Source: Oegoconia quadripuncta (Eukaryota; Arthropoda; Insecta; Lepidoptera; Autostichidae). Taken from it: 64,000 nucleotides of DNA. Shown here piece after piece: positions 63,840 through 64,000 of this stretch (positions within the stretch are counted from its first letter, which is position 1; each line of letters starts with the position of its first letter). A model generated the notes under the pieces. It had not been told where the DNA came from, did not search any database, and saw nothing but the letters and a program-made list of their open reading frames with translations. The stretch spans positions 37,144,853 through 37,208,852 of the forward strand of contig OX438742.1 in assembly GCA_949316235.1 (NCBI GenBank), read 5' to 3'. A program made the position numbers and the translations under genes.

Positions 63840-64000
63840 TGATGGTCTATTTTCTATTTACATCTGCTTTTCCTGCCCATTGCTGGGCGTTGATAACCTA
63901 ATATTTTCTTTTTAATATAGAGGAAAGTAACCAAATATGGAATACCGTTATGTTGTTTAGGTATAAATGAAACATATTTTAACTTTTATTCGTAATTATA
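63840..64000. other. no feature recognised
   Basis: AT-rich end of the window. CTGCCCATTGCTGGGCGTTG near 63874-63893 resembles words near lepidopteran retroelement 3' ends. Confidence 0.35.

Overview
The window looks like gene-poor, AT-rich nuclear DNA from an insect, most probably a moth or butterfly (Lepidoptera). The call rests on the repeat families, not on a host gene. They include tRNA-headed SINEs with a conserved body, 5S-rRNA-like SINEs, the dispersed unit that runs from TAGCTTTCCGCCC to TTTCGCATTTATAATATTAG, and many 5'-truncated non-LTR retrotransposon tails of types I know from lepidopteran genomes. I see no intact host protein-coding gene, no rRNA gene, no CRISPR array and no prokaryotic operon. 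The sequence could be intergenic DNA or one or more large introns. Family letters (SINE-A to D, families C to H) are labels for this window only.

Layout. 1-6.6 kb: mostly unassigned, with one (TTGA)n retroelement tail and one 5S-like SINE. 6.6-11.8 kb: a jockey-like LINE end interrupted by a SINE, several SINE-A and SINE-C pieces, a SINE nested in a MITE, and a 5S-like SINE with a doubled head. 12-29 kb: scattered LINE tails, SINE-A copies and dispersed repeats; a full-length SINE-A (24.5 kb) splits a copy of family C, and there is a perfect 23-bp hairpin at 28.7 kb. 29.6-46 kb: more LINE remnants, including RTE-like reverse transcriptase at 34 kb and jockey-like reverse transcriptase at 40.5 kb, plus foldback elements. 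46-54 kb: dispersed repeats, three 5S-like SINE copies and a mariner/Tc1-like element with 288-bp, nearly identical terminal inverted repeats. 54.9-57.2 kb: a TIR-type element, then a tRNA-derived SINE split by a 1.48-kb, very GC-rich, poly(A)-tailed insertion with a 16-bp target-site duplication. 57.5-64 kb: a 15-bp minisatellite coding for VPSVE-like repeats, further SINEs and LINE tails.

Nothing here forms a pathway or operon. The relationships are parasitic and historical: autonomous LINE families (jockey-like, RTE-like and others) have left dead C-terminal tails. SINEs with pol III-type internal promoters, and short inverted-repeat elements, have used retroelement or transposase machinery and inserted into one another. 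The items most worth a second look are the GC-rich structured retroposon (55600-57082), the 5S-headed SINE family, and the long-TIR mariner-like element (52876-53925). All alignments were made by eye, so boundaries of diverged repeats are good to about 10-20 bases unless a target-site duplication is given.
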